Shown here piece by piece: positions 55,555 to 63,704 of a stretch of 64,000 bases of DNA. The stretch's first letter is position 1, and each line of letters begins with the position of its first letter. The position numbers and the translations under genes are program-made. This stretch comes from Dehalococcoidia bacterium (GTDB lineage Bacteria; Chloroflexota; Dehalococcoidia; Lucifugimonadales; Lucifugimonadaceae), in assembly GCA_022451965.1 (NCBI GenBank), contig JAKUNJ010000003.1, positions 100,299 through 164,298 of the forward strand. The letters run 5' to 3'. The notes under the pieces are model-generated. The model was not told the DNA's origin. It was given only the letters and a program-made list of their open reading frames with translations, and ran no database searches.

Positions 55555-56603
55555 TTTTTACTCCTTACTAAATTGTTTTTAAAAATCAAAAATATAAAAA
55601 AGGGTCCACCTATAAGACTCATTAAAACTCCAACTCTTATATCAACTGAAGCAAATATAACTCTTGCAATAAAATCCATTGAGACTACAAAAAAACCACC
55701 AAGAAATGCAGATAATGGAATAACCAATCTATTATCGTTTCCGATTAAGAGTCTTACGATATGGGGTACCACAAGTCCTACAAAAGCTAAAATTCCACTT
55801 ACTGAAACTGCTGCTGATGTAGCAAGAGAGGTAAATACTAAACAGGATAATAGGGTTTTATTTACATTTATCCCCAATGAAGATGCATAATCATCTCCGA
55901 TCATAATGAGATTTATTTCTTTAGATTTATAAATTAAAAATAATAATGAAATAATTATTATTGGTATAGTTACATACAAATGTTCCCACCTAGTTGATTC
56001 AAAGCCTCCAATTAACCAATAAAAAATTGCTCTCATTTGTGATGGGTTATCGCTTAGATATACTGAAAGTGTTATTAATGCATTTAGGAATGTACCTATT
56101 GCTATACCACCTAACAAAAGTACAGAAGTTGATTTTCTTCCAGTTGATACAAATATCAAATAAACTACAATCGAAGCTAGCAATCCTCCTAAAAATGAAA
56201 AAGATGGAACTACTAATAGGTGAATTGAATGAATTGCAAAAGATATTGGAATAACAGCACCCAAAGCTGATCCTGCTGAAACTCCCAAAATAGATGGATC
56301 AGCTAAAGGATTCCTGAACAATCCTTGCATTACAGCACCAGATATAGATAGAGCAACTCCAACAAAAAAGGATAAAAGTATTCTTGGTAATCTAATATCA
56401 TAAATTATTGATTCACTAACAGTGCCTGAATGACTAGAAGAAAAAATAATTGAAAAAACATCTGACAAAGGTATTCTAAACACACCTGTTGAAAGAGATA
56501 TTGATGAAATCAATATTGATAAAATAAGGAAAGATAATAAATAAATTAGAAGTAGATTTTTTTTATCTATTTGATTGTATGAAGCGTTATTTATATTTTT
56601 CAT
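55551..56603 (-). CDS. btuC: ABC transporter permease, FecCD/BtuC type
   Basis: 350 residues with about ten hydrophobic helices. FecCD landmarks: IRLPRILLSFFVGVALSISG, MQGLFRNPLADPSILGVSAG with the coupling DPSILG segment, and ILAFVGLVVPHIVRLLIGND near the C-terminus. It forms the membrane pore with the ATPase and binding protein downstream. It is the first gene after the cobalamin riboswitch. Its ATG (56601-56603) lies within an 8-base inverted repeat with 56627-56634, which could hide the start when the riboswitch is bound. BtuC is assigned by context; iron-siderophore permeases look similar. Confidence 0.9.
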   Translation of the reverse strand: MKNINNASYNQIDKKNLLLIYLLSFLILSILISSISLSTGVFRIPLSDVFSIIFSSSHSGTVSESIIYDIRLPRILLSFFVGVALSISGAVMQGLFRNPLADPSILGVSAGSALGAVIPISFAIHSIHLLVVPSFSFLGGLLASIVVYLIFVSTGRKSTSVLLLGGIAIGTFLNALITLSVYLSDNPSQMRAIFYWLIGGFESTRWEHLYVTIPIIIISLLFLIYKSKEINLIMIGDDYASSLGINVNKTLLSCLVFTSLATSAAVSVSGILAFVGLVVPHIVRLLIGNDNRLVIPLSAFLGGFFVVSMDFIARVIFASVDIRVGVLMSLIGGPFFIFLIFKNNLVRSKK

Positions 56604-56634
56604 TGCTCAATTCATTTCTTTTTAAAGAGCAATG
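56601..56634 (-). promoter_or_regulatory. Putative start-codon-sequestering hairpin
   Basis: The plus-strand halves cattgctc (56601-56608) and gagcaatg (56627-56634) are perfect 8-base complements with an 18-base loop. In the leftward transcript the second arm contains the btuC ATG, so folding would hide the start. It lies about 40 bases downstream of the cobalamin aptamer, which fits a translational expression platform. A further weak stem lies at 56646-56665. Confidence 0.55.
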
Positions 56635-56675
56635 GGAAGAACCCAAACTCCTTACGCGAAGAGTTGAATTTTCCT

Positions 56676-56784
56676 AAAAGGCAGGTCTCCTGACTTATGA
56701 TTTTAATCAATTACAGTGGCGCGACCGTGATGGAATTTCACCATCTTCCCTATTCTCTCAATTGTGAGCACCTGATAGGATTAT
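56676..56784 (-). promoter_or_regulatory. Cobalamin riboswitch
   Basis: Read on the minus strand, the conserved pieces appear in order: a CAGGTGC opening, GAATAGGGAAGATGGTGAAA, TCCATCACGGTCGCGCCACT (containing the GCCACTG B12 box with the next base), and AAGTCAGGAGACCTGCC. These are the standard elements of the AdoCbl-type riboswitch. It lies 72 bases before the btuC start in the same direction. Bound cobalamin is expected to reduce expression of the importer operon. Confidence 0.95.
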
Positions 56785-56787
56785 TAC

Positions 56788-57210
56788 ATGTCTTATTATA
56801 ATGAATTAAGAATAATATTTCTTAACAAAATTGTTTTTATTAGTGCAATATCAATTTTTATTTTTTTGGGATGCTCTAAAAATATTGAAATATATGAAGA
56901 CGGTAATTTAGTAGATACTTTGAGCTGGGATAAAACTTATGTAATATCATTAGAAGTTCCAAGAAATTCAGTTTGTTGGATTGAGACTGATACAGAAAAT
57001 ATAGATTACTTCTCTGGAGCTATATTAAGTGATAATTACGTAACACATATTTCAAAAGGTGAATTTATAAGCAAACTTGATTTTTTGAACTTTGAAATAT
57101 TATTAAAGAAAGATTTTTCTCTAAATATTCCAAAAAATTCTAAAATTAATATTAATATTAACTGTAATAACAACGAATTAAAGTTTAAAAAAACCTATGA
57201 TATTAATTGA
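56788..57210 (+). CDS. Small lipoprotein of unknown function
   Basis: 140 residues. A long N-terminal signal peptide (ELRIIFLNKIVFISAISIFI) ends at the lipobox IFLGC (Cys29). The mature part is beta-rich and soluble, with two Cys (SVCWIE and INCNNN) that might form a disulfide. I do not recognise a family. The ATG at 56788 is only 4 bases from the riboswitch edge, and its first codons overlap the likely -10 of the opposite transcript, so the two transcription units are tightly coupled in space. No clear Shine-Dalgarno. Confidence 0.65.
   Translation: MSYYNELRIIFLNKIVFISAISIFIFLGCSKNIEIYEDGNLVDTLSWDKTYVISLEVPRNSVCWIETDTENIDYFSGAILSDNYVTHISKGEFISKLDFLNFEILLKKDFSLNIPKNSKINININCNNNELKFKKTYDIN
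56795..56800 (-). promoter_or_regulatory. Putative -10 element for the riboswitch transcript
   Basis: The minus strand reads TATAAT here, a perfect -10 hexamer, about 10 bases upstream of the riboswitch 5' edge, so transcription would start almost exactly at the aptamer. No good -35 is seen at 16-18 bases. It lies inside the first codons of the divergent lipoprotein gene. Confidence 0.4.
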
Positions 57211-57231
57211 TAATTTATTAGAATAATTATT

Positions 57232-57486
57232 ATGAAAAACTATTATACTATTCTAAAAGAGTATCAAGAAAGAAATAAATATAAAGTTATAAGTGAGCCT
57301 GAAGTAATGCTACAAAACGATGAAAACCTAGAAAAGCTTCTTAAATTTGTTATTGCCCCATCTGTAGGCTTTCTGTCTATCATAATGACTGCAGTAATTC
57401 TTTTAGCACTATACCTTATATTTTATGCTCTAGTTGAGTATAATCCTACTATATGGGATATGCTTGGAAGTAAGCATCTAGGTTAA
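57232..57486 (+). CDS. Single-pass membrane protein, 84 residues, unknown function
   Basis: An N-terminal soluble helix (YYTILKEYQERNKYKVISEP) is followed by one or two hydrophobic segments at about residues 43-68 (PSVGFLSIIMTAVILLALYL). The tail VEYNPTIWDMLGSKHLG is short. No family is recognised. It lies 21 bases after the small lipoprotein and 6 bases before the octopine-dehydrogenase-like gene, so all three are likely one transcript. Confidence 0.6.
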   Translation: MKNYYTILKEYQERNKYKVISEPEVMLQNDENLEKLLKFVIAPSVGFLSIIMTAVILLALYLIFYALVEYNPTIWDMLGSKHLG

Positions 57487-57492
57487 GTATAA

Positions 57493-58563
57493 ATGTCTAA
57501 AAATATTACCGTTATGGGGTCAGGTAATACTGGCCTTTCTACTGCTCTTAAATTAAAAAATGATGGTCATAATGTATGTTTGTTTGAATTACCAGAATTC
57601 TCTGAATCTACGAGCAAAATGAAAGAAAACCTTTCTTTAAGTCTTCTTTCAGAAAAAATTAATTTAAAACTAGACCTTATAACAAATGATGCCAATCAGG
57701 CTGCTGAATATTCCAAAATAATTATACTTTGTGTACCTGCATATGCTCATCATTCCTATGCAAAGATATTAAGTGGAAAAGTAACAAATGAACATATAGT
57801 TGTATTAATGCCTGGTACATTGGGTTCTTTAGAGCTAAAGTCCTACTTCTTGGATAATAATTCAGAAATACCAATTATTGGTGAAACAGACACATCACCT
57901 TTTGTATGCAGAAAGACTGGTAATTCAGAAGCTGTAATATTAGGAGAGGTTCCAAATTTAGGAATAGGGATAATGCCAAAATCTAAAACAGCGGAAACCA
58001 TTAATGTCTTATCTGATTTTTTCACTGGACTAGTCTCATATGAGGATGTTCTAGAATGCGGTTTATCTTCATTAAATCCAGTAATGCATCCTGCTGGAGT
58101 TATTCTAAACGCAGGAAGAATAGAAAAATCTGAAGGAGAATTCTTTTTTTATAATGAAGGGATTACAGAAAGTGTATCTGGTGTAATTGAATCTGTTGAT
58201 CTTGAAAGAAGAAAGATAGGAGATTTTTTTGGATATAAATTAGATAACGTTGCAGATTCTTTCCATAACGCAGGATTTGGCCAGAAAGGTACCCTTAGAG
58301 AAACAATATCTAGTAGCGATATGCTTACTTCACTGAAAGCTCCTGGAGTAATAAACCATCGATGGCTAACAGAAGACATATCATATGGTATTTACACTTG
58401 GAGTGCAATAGGTGAAAAATTTGAAATTAATACTCATACTATGAAAACTCTCATAGAAATGGGATCAATATTACTCAAAAAAGATCTTAAGAAAACTGGG
58501 AGAAAACTTAAAGATTTAGGTATAGAAAAAATGACTTTAGATGAAATAAAAAATTATTTATAA
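57493..58563 (+). CDS. NAD/NADP octopine/nopaline dehydrogenase family protein
   Basis: 356 residues. The N-terminal Rossmann site is TVMGSGNTGLSTALKLKNDG, and VVLMPGTLGSLELKSYF is typical of the family. The C-terminal octopine-dehydrogenase helical domain has LNPVMHPAGVILNAGRIE with the likely catalytic His. The family reversibly couples an amino acid and a 2-oxoacid into an opine; bacterial members may act on other substrates. It is convergent with the Ldh_2 gene with a 6-base overlap. Confidence 0.88.
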   Translation: MSKNITVMGSGNTGLSTALKLKNDGHNVCLFELPEFSESTSKMKENLSLSLLSEKINLKLDLITNDANQAAEYSKIIILCVPAYAHHSYAKILSGKVTNEHIVVLMPGTLGSLELKSYFLDNNSEIPIIGETDTSPFVCRKTGNSEAVILGEVPNLGIGIMPKSKTAETINVLSDFFTGLVSYEDVLECGLSSLNPVMHPAGVILNAGRIEKSEGEFFFYNEGITESVSGVIESVDLERRKIGDFFGYKLDNVADSFHNAGFGQKGTLRETISSSDMLTSLKAPGVINHRWLTEDISYGIYTWSAIGEKFEINTHTMKTLIEMGSILLKKDLKKTGRKLKDLGIEKMTLDEIKNYL

Positions 58564-59676
58564 TTTCTTCAAGTCAAAATTTAGATCAAGCTCAGCTTTT
58601 ATATTTTCAAACCATTCTATGACTTTATAGTGATAAGGTATTCCATTCTTGAGCCTTACCTGTGTTTCTTCATATTCAGGTAGTCCTGCATATACAACTC
58701 TATCTTGTCCTTTAACAGGAGGTGTTTCTGCTAAACCTCTAAGAAAATCATCCATATCTTTTTTAAACTTACTTGCATCAATAAAGCCGTCAATCTTAAT
58801 AGCCTGGACAAAGTGACCCATTTCACCATAAGTATTAGGAGGCATCAAAAAGCCAGCTCCCATACCACTCAAAATATCACAAAATACTTCTGCTACTGCA
58901 GCGTATCCATAGCCCTTATGAGATCCATTTTCTCTAGTACCACCAAAAGGAAGCATCATATAGTCTTCTCTATTATCAGGTAAATCAACTTCATCTAAAA
59001 CTGGATTACCTGAAGCATCTGTTATCCAAGCAGGGTCCATTTTTGCTCCTACTCTTTTTGCTAGTCCCAGCTTATTTCCTGCTACTTGAGTTGTAGCAAT
59101 ATCAAAAACAAAAGGAGGTTCTTTATCAGCAGGAATAGCATAAGCCCATGGATTTGTAGCAAATCTTTTTTCTGCTCCATGCGTTGGAACAGAGCTAAGT
59201 GAGTTCCCTGCAGTCATAGTAAGACCTATCATATCGTGTTCAAGAGGCATCATTGAATGATAAGCAAGCATTCCAATATGTCTTGAATTATGAACAGCGA
59301 CTGAACCAGAACCATATTTTTCTGCTTTCTCTATTGCTATTTCCATTGCTTTCGGTAAAACGTGTAACCCCAATCCATCATCACCATCAATATTCGCAGT
59401 AGTTGGAGTTTCTCTTGTTATCTTAATATTTGGCTTTGGGTTAATTCCTAAGTCTTTTGAACCAGCAGCAAATCTCTCAACATAAACTGGAAGCATATTA
59501 GAAACTCCATGGCTTTCACATCCCCGTAAGTCAGAAACCATCAAAACTTCAGCAGATAACTGTGAATCTTCTTCGGAAAGACCCATTTTCAAAAATATTT
59601 CTTTGGTCGCAGCAGTCATTGACTCAGAGTCCACAAGGACTTGGTCTTCTTTAGGTACTAAAAATCGTTCTAACAT
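58558..59676 (-). CDS. Malate/L-lactate/ureidoglycolate dehydrogenase family (Ldh_2) protein
   Basis: 372 residues. Ldh_2 landmarks: DLRGCESHGVSNMLPVYVER, VAVHNSRHIGMLAYHSM with the catalytic His, PWAYAIPADKEPPFVFDIAT, and GSHKGYGYAAVAEVF. These enzymes use NAD(P) to oxidise or reduce a 2-hydroxy acid such as malate, lactate, sulfolactate or ureidoglycolate. The substrate cannot be decided. It is transcribed away from the tRNA-Lys gene. The start ATG at 59676 is preceded by an AGGAG (minus strand) about 8 bases upstream. Confidence 0.92.
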   Translation of the reverse strand: MLERFLVPKEDQVLVDSESMTAATKEIFLKMGLSEEDSQLSAEVLMVSDLRGCESHGVSNMLPVYVERFAAGSKDLGINPKPNIKITRETPTTANIDGDDGLGLHVLPKAMEIAIEKAEKYGSGSVAVHNSRHIGMLAYHSMMPLEHDMIGLTMTAGNSLSSVPTHGAEKRFATNPWAYAIPADKEPPFVFDIATTQVAGNKLGLAKRVGAKMDPAWITDASGNPVLDEVDLPDNREDYMMLPFGGTRENGSHKGYGYAAVAEVFCDILSGMGAGFLMPPNTYGEMGHFVQAIKIDGFIDASKFKKDMDDFLRGLAETPPVKGQDRVVYAGLPEYEETQVRLKNGIPYHYKVIEWFENIKAELDLNFDLKKL

Positions 59677-59780
59677 AATTTATCATCTCCTGATGAATAT
59701 AAGATATAATTTTTATAATACACCTTATTTTTATAAATTTGTAATATATTAAATAAGTAGAAGGTATATTTTCTTATCAT

Positions 59781-59856
59781 GCCCCCGTAGCTCAGTGGCT
59801 AGAGCAGGGCCCTCTTAAGGCCAAGGTCCTAGGTTCGAATCCTAGTGGGGGTACCA
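59781..59856 (+). tRNA. tRNA-Lys (CUU anticodon)
   Basis: 76 bases with encoded CCA (59854-59856). D arm GCTC...GAGC, anticodon stem GGGCC/GGCCA (last pair mismatched) enclosing CTCTTAA, so the anticodon is CUU. T arm CTAGG TTCGAAT CCTAG is perfect. The acceptor GCCCCCG pairs with TGGGGGT, with G-U wobbles at both ends. Its last 10 bases and 5 beyond recur at 62796-62810, making this tRNA the likely insertion site of the following islet. Confidence 0.93.
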
Positions 59857-59861
59857 GAATT
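59847..59861 (+). repeat. Direct repeat copy 1 (tRNA-Lys 3' end, att-like)
   Basis: Fifteen bases covering the acceptor 3' strand, CCA and 5 downstream bases of tRNA-Lys. It is identical to 62796-62810. G-rich exact matches of this length are unlikely by chance in such AT-rich DNA. Confidence 0.7.
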
Positions 59862-59974
59862 TGAGCTCAAATAAAATCACATAGGACAACTTATCAGATA
59901 GTTTTACTCTTGAAAATACGTTGGACTTTTAATATAAATAATATGTGATATCTGATCAAAAAAATAATAACTTA

Positions 59975-62677
59975 ATGATTGCTAAAATTAAGTATCTATT
60001 ACAAGGTGGTTTACTTCTCCTTATAACTGCTTGTGCCACTGAATCTAGCACTCAGCTTACAAATATAAATTCATCTGATGAGTTAAACGTTGTAAAAGAA
60101 GTAACTGAAATTGTAAATACTGCTACACCTTTTCCACCTAGTGGACAACCGAAGATAGCTGAGATTATAAATACTGCTACACCTTTTCCACCTAGTGGAC
60201 AACCGAAGGCATCTGATTCTACTCAGCCAAAAGTAACAGAAAAAATAAAAACTTCAGATCAGGAAATTACTAAAGACCAGAATAATATTAAACCGAGTCA
60301 ATCTGGCAACTTTAATTCACAGTGTTTACCAAATACAAACGACCCTCTCAATACGTGGGTAAAGACTAAAGGACCAATTGGAGGTTTGGGATATAACGTT
60401 CGATATAGACATGATAACCCAGATATCATGTACTTTACTGACGTCTGGTCAGGAGTACAAAAAAGCACTGACGGAGGTCTAAATTGGATTCAATCTAATG
60501 GAGAAGGACAAGGGAATATTGATTTTCGAGTCGGCCCTTCATTAGATAATATTCCTGTATATGCTCTTAGAATAGATCCGAATGATGAAGATATTTTATG
60601 GATAGGGCTGCAAGATAACGGGGGTCTCTTTAAATCATACGATGGAGGGCAATTTTGGGAATCAAAACTTAATGGCTTAGACTCAAATAAAATTATTCCT
60701 CAACAAAAAACACAAAATGCAGATGAGGAAGAAGATTCTTCTGAGTTGCAATTAAACGTCAGAATGATTGAGGTTGAACCAGGAAATTCAGACGTAGTTT
60801 ATGTTATGGGTGATGTCGACACGCAAGTTGATGGATTCCAGTTTAATCGAACTCGAGGATTTGTATTTAAGTCTACTGACGGAGGTGATCAATTTGAACT
60901 AGTTGGTGATTTTGCAAATCTAACCAGATGGCTTTTTTTTACTAATTCTGAAGACACTGAAGAATTACTCGTTACTACTGGACTATTCGACCGTGAACCT
61001 GACACAGCTGTAGAAAAGGAATATGAAGAGCTTTCTGATGATGCAATCCCAAGTGGACTTGGATTAGGAGTATTTATATCAAATGACGGGGGCAAAAACT
61101 GGCATGAAAGTAATCAGGGGATTAACCCTAAACGTTCTATGCATTTTGGTGGAGCGGACCAAAGTCCATTTGATGAAAAATTAATCATCATTGCAAGCGG
61201 CAACGATGTCGATAACTCTCTTCGCGATTACTCCGGAGCAATTTATAAATCTATAGATGGAGGAGGTTCTTGGAAGGAAGTATCACCTCTTTATTCAGGA
61301 TTAGGTATGTACGGTGCAGTCGCCTTTGCTGAATCTGATAAAAATATTGTTTATGTTGCGGGAGAAAATGAATTTCTTCGTTCTACTGATCAGGGAGAAA
61401 CATGGATCATTCAAGAGCACTGGGGGCCACCAGGAATAAAGCCGGGTAATCCTATTGATATGGTAGTGAGTAAATCAGATCCTAATACTGTATTCATTAA
61501 TAACTATGGTGGTGGAGTTTTTAAGACTGAAGATGGTGGAAAAACTTGGATCGAATGGAGCAACGGTTATTCGGGTGCAAACATCTTTGGCATTTCTGCA
61601 ACCAGCACTGGTTGTTTAGCTGCAAATGGACGAAGTAAAATACATCTTTCTGCTGACTATGGCGAGACCTGGCAAGGTATTCTAAATGGCAAATCAAGGA
61701 GTCTCGGAGACGGTCTTGCTATTAAATTCTTATCACACGATGATAGCAATCAAACTATTATTGCAACTGATGCTAATAATGGACATCTTTATTACTCTAA
61801 TAATCTAGGCAATGATTGGGAAATAGCTACTGGATTAGTAAACATAGAACATTCTTTATTTGAAGAATCGTTTGGCATACACATTGTCGAGGAAGCATCC
61901 TCAAATCCAATGGTATTATATGCTGGTTACATTCAATCAAAGATTAAAGGACATGATCCTCATCAATTAGACGAAATTGAAAGGTCACCAGGAATGTATA
62001 AATCTGTTGACGGAGGAATGTCATGGTTTCCAATCAACAATGGGCTACCCAATGAAGACTACAGCCGTAATATTTCAGATATTACTGTTAGTAGTCAGAA
62101 TGCAGAAGTAGTCTATATCAATTCATTATTTGATGGGTTGTATTATACGGTTGATGGTGGTGAATCCTGGAAAAATCTTACAGGTGAGTTACCAGAGGGT
62201 ATGTCATGGAATGATTGTGGGCATACATGTGTTAACGAAGATGGTGAAAGAATTGACATGCAAGATATGGAACATTCCAACATAATTAAACGTAAACACG
62301 CGATGAGTATTGCAATTAATCCTCAAAATGACCAAGAGTTATTTCTGGGTACCAATGTTCATGGCGTTTATAAATCCATAGATGGTGGAGCAAGCTGGGA
62401 AGAAACACTTTGGCGAACAGAGGCGATCAATACCTCAAAACGTGACCATGCACACGCAATTGATATAGCAATTAACCCAATTGATACTAAGATTATTGCG
62501 GTAGCAGATTGGAATAGTGGTGTGCTGTTGAGCCAAGATGGAGGAGAGTCTTGGCAACGAACTAACGAGGGATTAGATACAGGAGTGGTTCAAGTGTTAA
62601 CATTTTCACCAAACGGACAGTTTCTTTTTGCAGGTACTGAAGGACATGGCATATTTCGGTATAAATTCTTTGATTAG
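59975..62677 (+). CDS. Large Asp-box (BNR/sortilin-like) beta-propeller lipoprotein
   Basis: About 900 residues. Starting at ATG 59975 gives signal peptide MIAKIKYLLQGGLLLLITAC with a good lipobox; an in-frame GTG at 59945 would add 10 residues. After a Pro/Thr/Lys-rich stalk (duplicated NTATPFPPSGQPK) come about twelve Asp-boxes: STDGGLNW, SYDGGQFW, SNDGGKNW, SIDGGGSW, STDQGETW, TEDGGKTW, SADYGETW, SVDGGMSW, TVDGGESW, SIDGGASW, SQDGGESW and a weaker STDGGDQF. This predicts a VPS10/sortilin-like propeller, probably two, on the cell surface, binding or cleaving an external ligand. Composition is less AT-rich than its neighbours and it is the sole cargo of the tRNA-flanked islet. Confidence 0.85.
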   Translation: MIAKIKYLLQGGLLLLITACATESSTQLTNINSSDELNVVKEVTEIVNTATPFPPSGQPKIAEIINTATPFPPSGQPKASDSTQPKVTEKIKTSDQEITKDQNNIKPSQSGNFNSQCLPNTNDPLNTWVKTKGPIGGLGYNVRYRHDNPDIMYFTDVWSGVQKSTDGGLNWIQSNGEGQGNIDFRVGPSLDNIPVYALRIDPNDEDILWIGLQDNGGLFKSYDGGQFWESKLNGLDSNKIIPQQKTQNADEEEDSSELQLNVRMIEVEPGNSDVVYVMGDVDTQVDGFQFNRTRGFVFKSTDGGDQFELVGDFANLTRWLFFTNSEDTEELLVTTGLFDREPDTAVEKEYEELSDDAIPSGLGLGVFISNDGGKNWHESNQGINPKRSMHFGGADQSPFDEKLIIIASGNDVDNSLRDYSGAIYKSIDGGGSWKEVSPLYSGLGMYGAVAFAESDKNIVYVAGENEFLRSTDQGETWIIQEHWGPPGIKPGNPIDMVVSKSDPNTVFINNYGGGVFKTEDGGKTWIEWSNGYSGANIFGISATSTGCLAANGRSKIHLSADYGETWQGILNGKSRSLGDGLAIKFLSHDDSNQTIIATDANNGHLYYSNNLGNDWEIATGLVNIEHSLFEESFGIHIVEEASSNPMVLYAGYIQSKIKGHDPHQLDEIERSPGMYKSVDGGMSWFPINNGLPNEDYSRNISDITVSSQNAEVVYINSLFDGLYYTVDGGESWKNLTGELPEGMSWNDCGHTCVNEDGERIDMQDMEHSNIIKRKHAMSIAINPQNDQELFLGTNVHGVYKSIDGGASWEETLWRTEAINTSKRDHAHAIDIAINPIDTKIIAVADWNSGVLLSQDGGESWQRTNEGLDTGVVQVLTFSPNGQFLFAGTEGHGIFRYKFFD
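60114..60208 (+). repeat. Two 41-base identical direct repeats, 54-base period, inside the Asp-box gene
   Basis: Bases 60114-60154 and 60168-60208 are identical and encode the linker NTATPFPPSGQPK twice, separated by a short variable part. Perfect DNA identity points to a recent duplication in the Pro-rich stalk between lipid anchor and propeller. Confidence 0.9.
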
Positions 62678-62795
62678 CTAATTAACACATTAAAAAACTT
62701 TGTTGTGAGTAAAGTGGGAATAAGTAAGAACAAGTAAGAGCTATTTATATTTTTTCATTTGTATATAAATCAAGTTCAAAACTATGTAGCTTTGC

Positions 62796-62810
62796 GGGGG
62801 TACCAGAATT
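62796..62810 (+). repeat. Direct repeat copy 2 (tRNA-Lys remnant, att-like)
   Basis: Identical to the 15 bases at 59847-59861. The preceding tgtagctttgc recalls the tRNA 5' part (cgtagctc), so it may be a degraded tRNA end. It lies in the 179-base gap between the Asp-box gene and the Anbu gene, which otherwise shows only AT-rich sequence. Confidence 0.65.
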
Positions 62811-62856
62811 GAATACAAAAAAAGGTTAGTACAACTTTTTATATTATTATCTCTGA

Positions 62857-63588
62857 CTATTCTTCCCAATGAAAACTGGGTAAATCTTTGAATGATGAAA
62901 TGATTTTTTCATGCCAAATATCTGAAAGATTCATAAAATATGGTGTATCCAACCTAAGTTTATCTTTCAAATCAAGATTTATATTATTATTTTTGTAAAC
63001 AACAAAATCAATTGGTGGGCCTACAGTAAGATCACTTCTCATTGTAGAGTCTATTGAAACTAAAGCTGCCCGAGCAGCATCGCCCAAAGAGGTTTCTTTT
63101 TGAATTACTCTGTCTAATATTGGTTTTCCATATTTTGTTTCTCCTATTTGGAAATAAGGGCTATCTTCAGAGCATAATATATAATTTCCTTCTGGATAAA
63201 TCAAAAAAGCTTTTTGTCTTTGCCCCTTAATTTGACCTCCAAGTATGAAAAATGAGGAAAAATTTACATCTCCTTGATTAATATTTTCAATATTTTTTTC
63301 AGCATATTCGACTGATAATTTACCAATATAATTTGCCATTTCTTCAAGATCATTACAAGTATTCAAATTTAATTCATCTTTAGGATTTTCTAAATCCGTT
63401 TCTAATCTATGAAAGACATTTTGAGAAGTTGATAAATTTCCAGATGTAAGTAAAACTACACATCTATCACCGACACTGTAGGTAAACATTTTAGAATAAG
63501 AATTATAATCATCTAATCCTGCATTAGTTCTAGAATCAGATGCAAATACCATTCCTTCATCTACTTTTATAGCTAAACAATAAGTCAT
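62857..63588 (-). CDS. Anbu-type proteasome-like peptidase
   Basis: 243 residues. The start MTYCLAIKVDEGMVFASDSRTNAGLDDY is the Anbu/BPH signature; removal of Met exposes Thr2 as the N-terminal nucleophile, and the following KMF holds the conserved Lys. GDRCVVLLTSGNLSTSQ is the next conserved strand. Anbu forms open HslV-like rings; its natural substrates are unknown. It is usually clustered with a circularly permuted ATP-grasp, an alpha-E helical protein and a transglutaminase. Here an ATP-grasp gene starts divergently 116 bases away, supporting the call. Confidence 0.92.
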   Translation of the reverse strand: MTYCLAIKVDEGMVFASDSRTNAGLDDYNSYSKMFTYSVGDRCVVLLTSGNLSTSQNVFHRLETDLENPKDELNLNTCNDLEEMANYIGKLSVEYAEKNIENINQGDVNFSSFFILGGQIKGQRQKAFLIYPEGNYILCSEDSPYFQIGETKYGKPILDRVIQKETSLGDAARAALVSIDSTMRSDLTVGPPIDFVVYKNNNINLDLKDKLRLDTPYFMNLSDIWHEKIISSFKDLPSFHWEE

Positions 63589-63704
63589 ATTAAGTTCATT
63601 TCTTTAGTATATTTTCCATCTCTGAAACAAAAGATTAACATATTTGAAATCTTTTTGATAAATAATTAATAGTATTAATATAATAGTACATTTTGGAAGC
63701 TTTG

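Larger units (their letters stand above)
59847..62810 (+). mobile_element. Putative tRNA-Lys-linked genomic islet bounded by 15-base direct repeats
   Basis: GGGGGTACCAGAATT occurs at 59847-59861 (end of tRNA-Lys plus 5 bases) and again at 62796-62810. Between them lies one gene whose base composition differs: three 60-base lines I counted by hand gave 24, 18 and 28 G+C, against 17 in a neighbouring gene. The layout is that of an attL/attR-flanked insert at a tRNA 3' end. No integrase or recombinase is present, so it would need help in trans or be a remnant. Confidence 0.55.
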
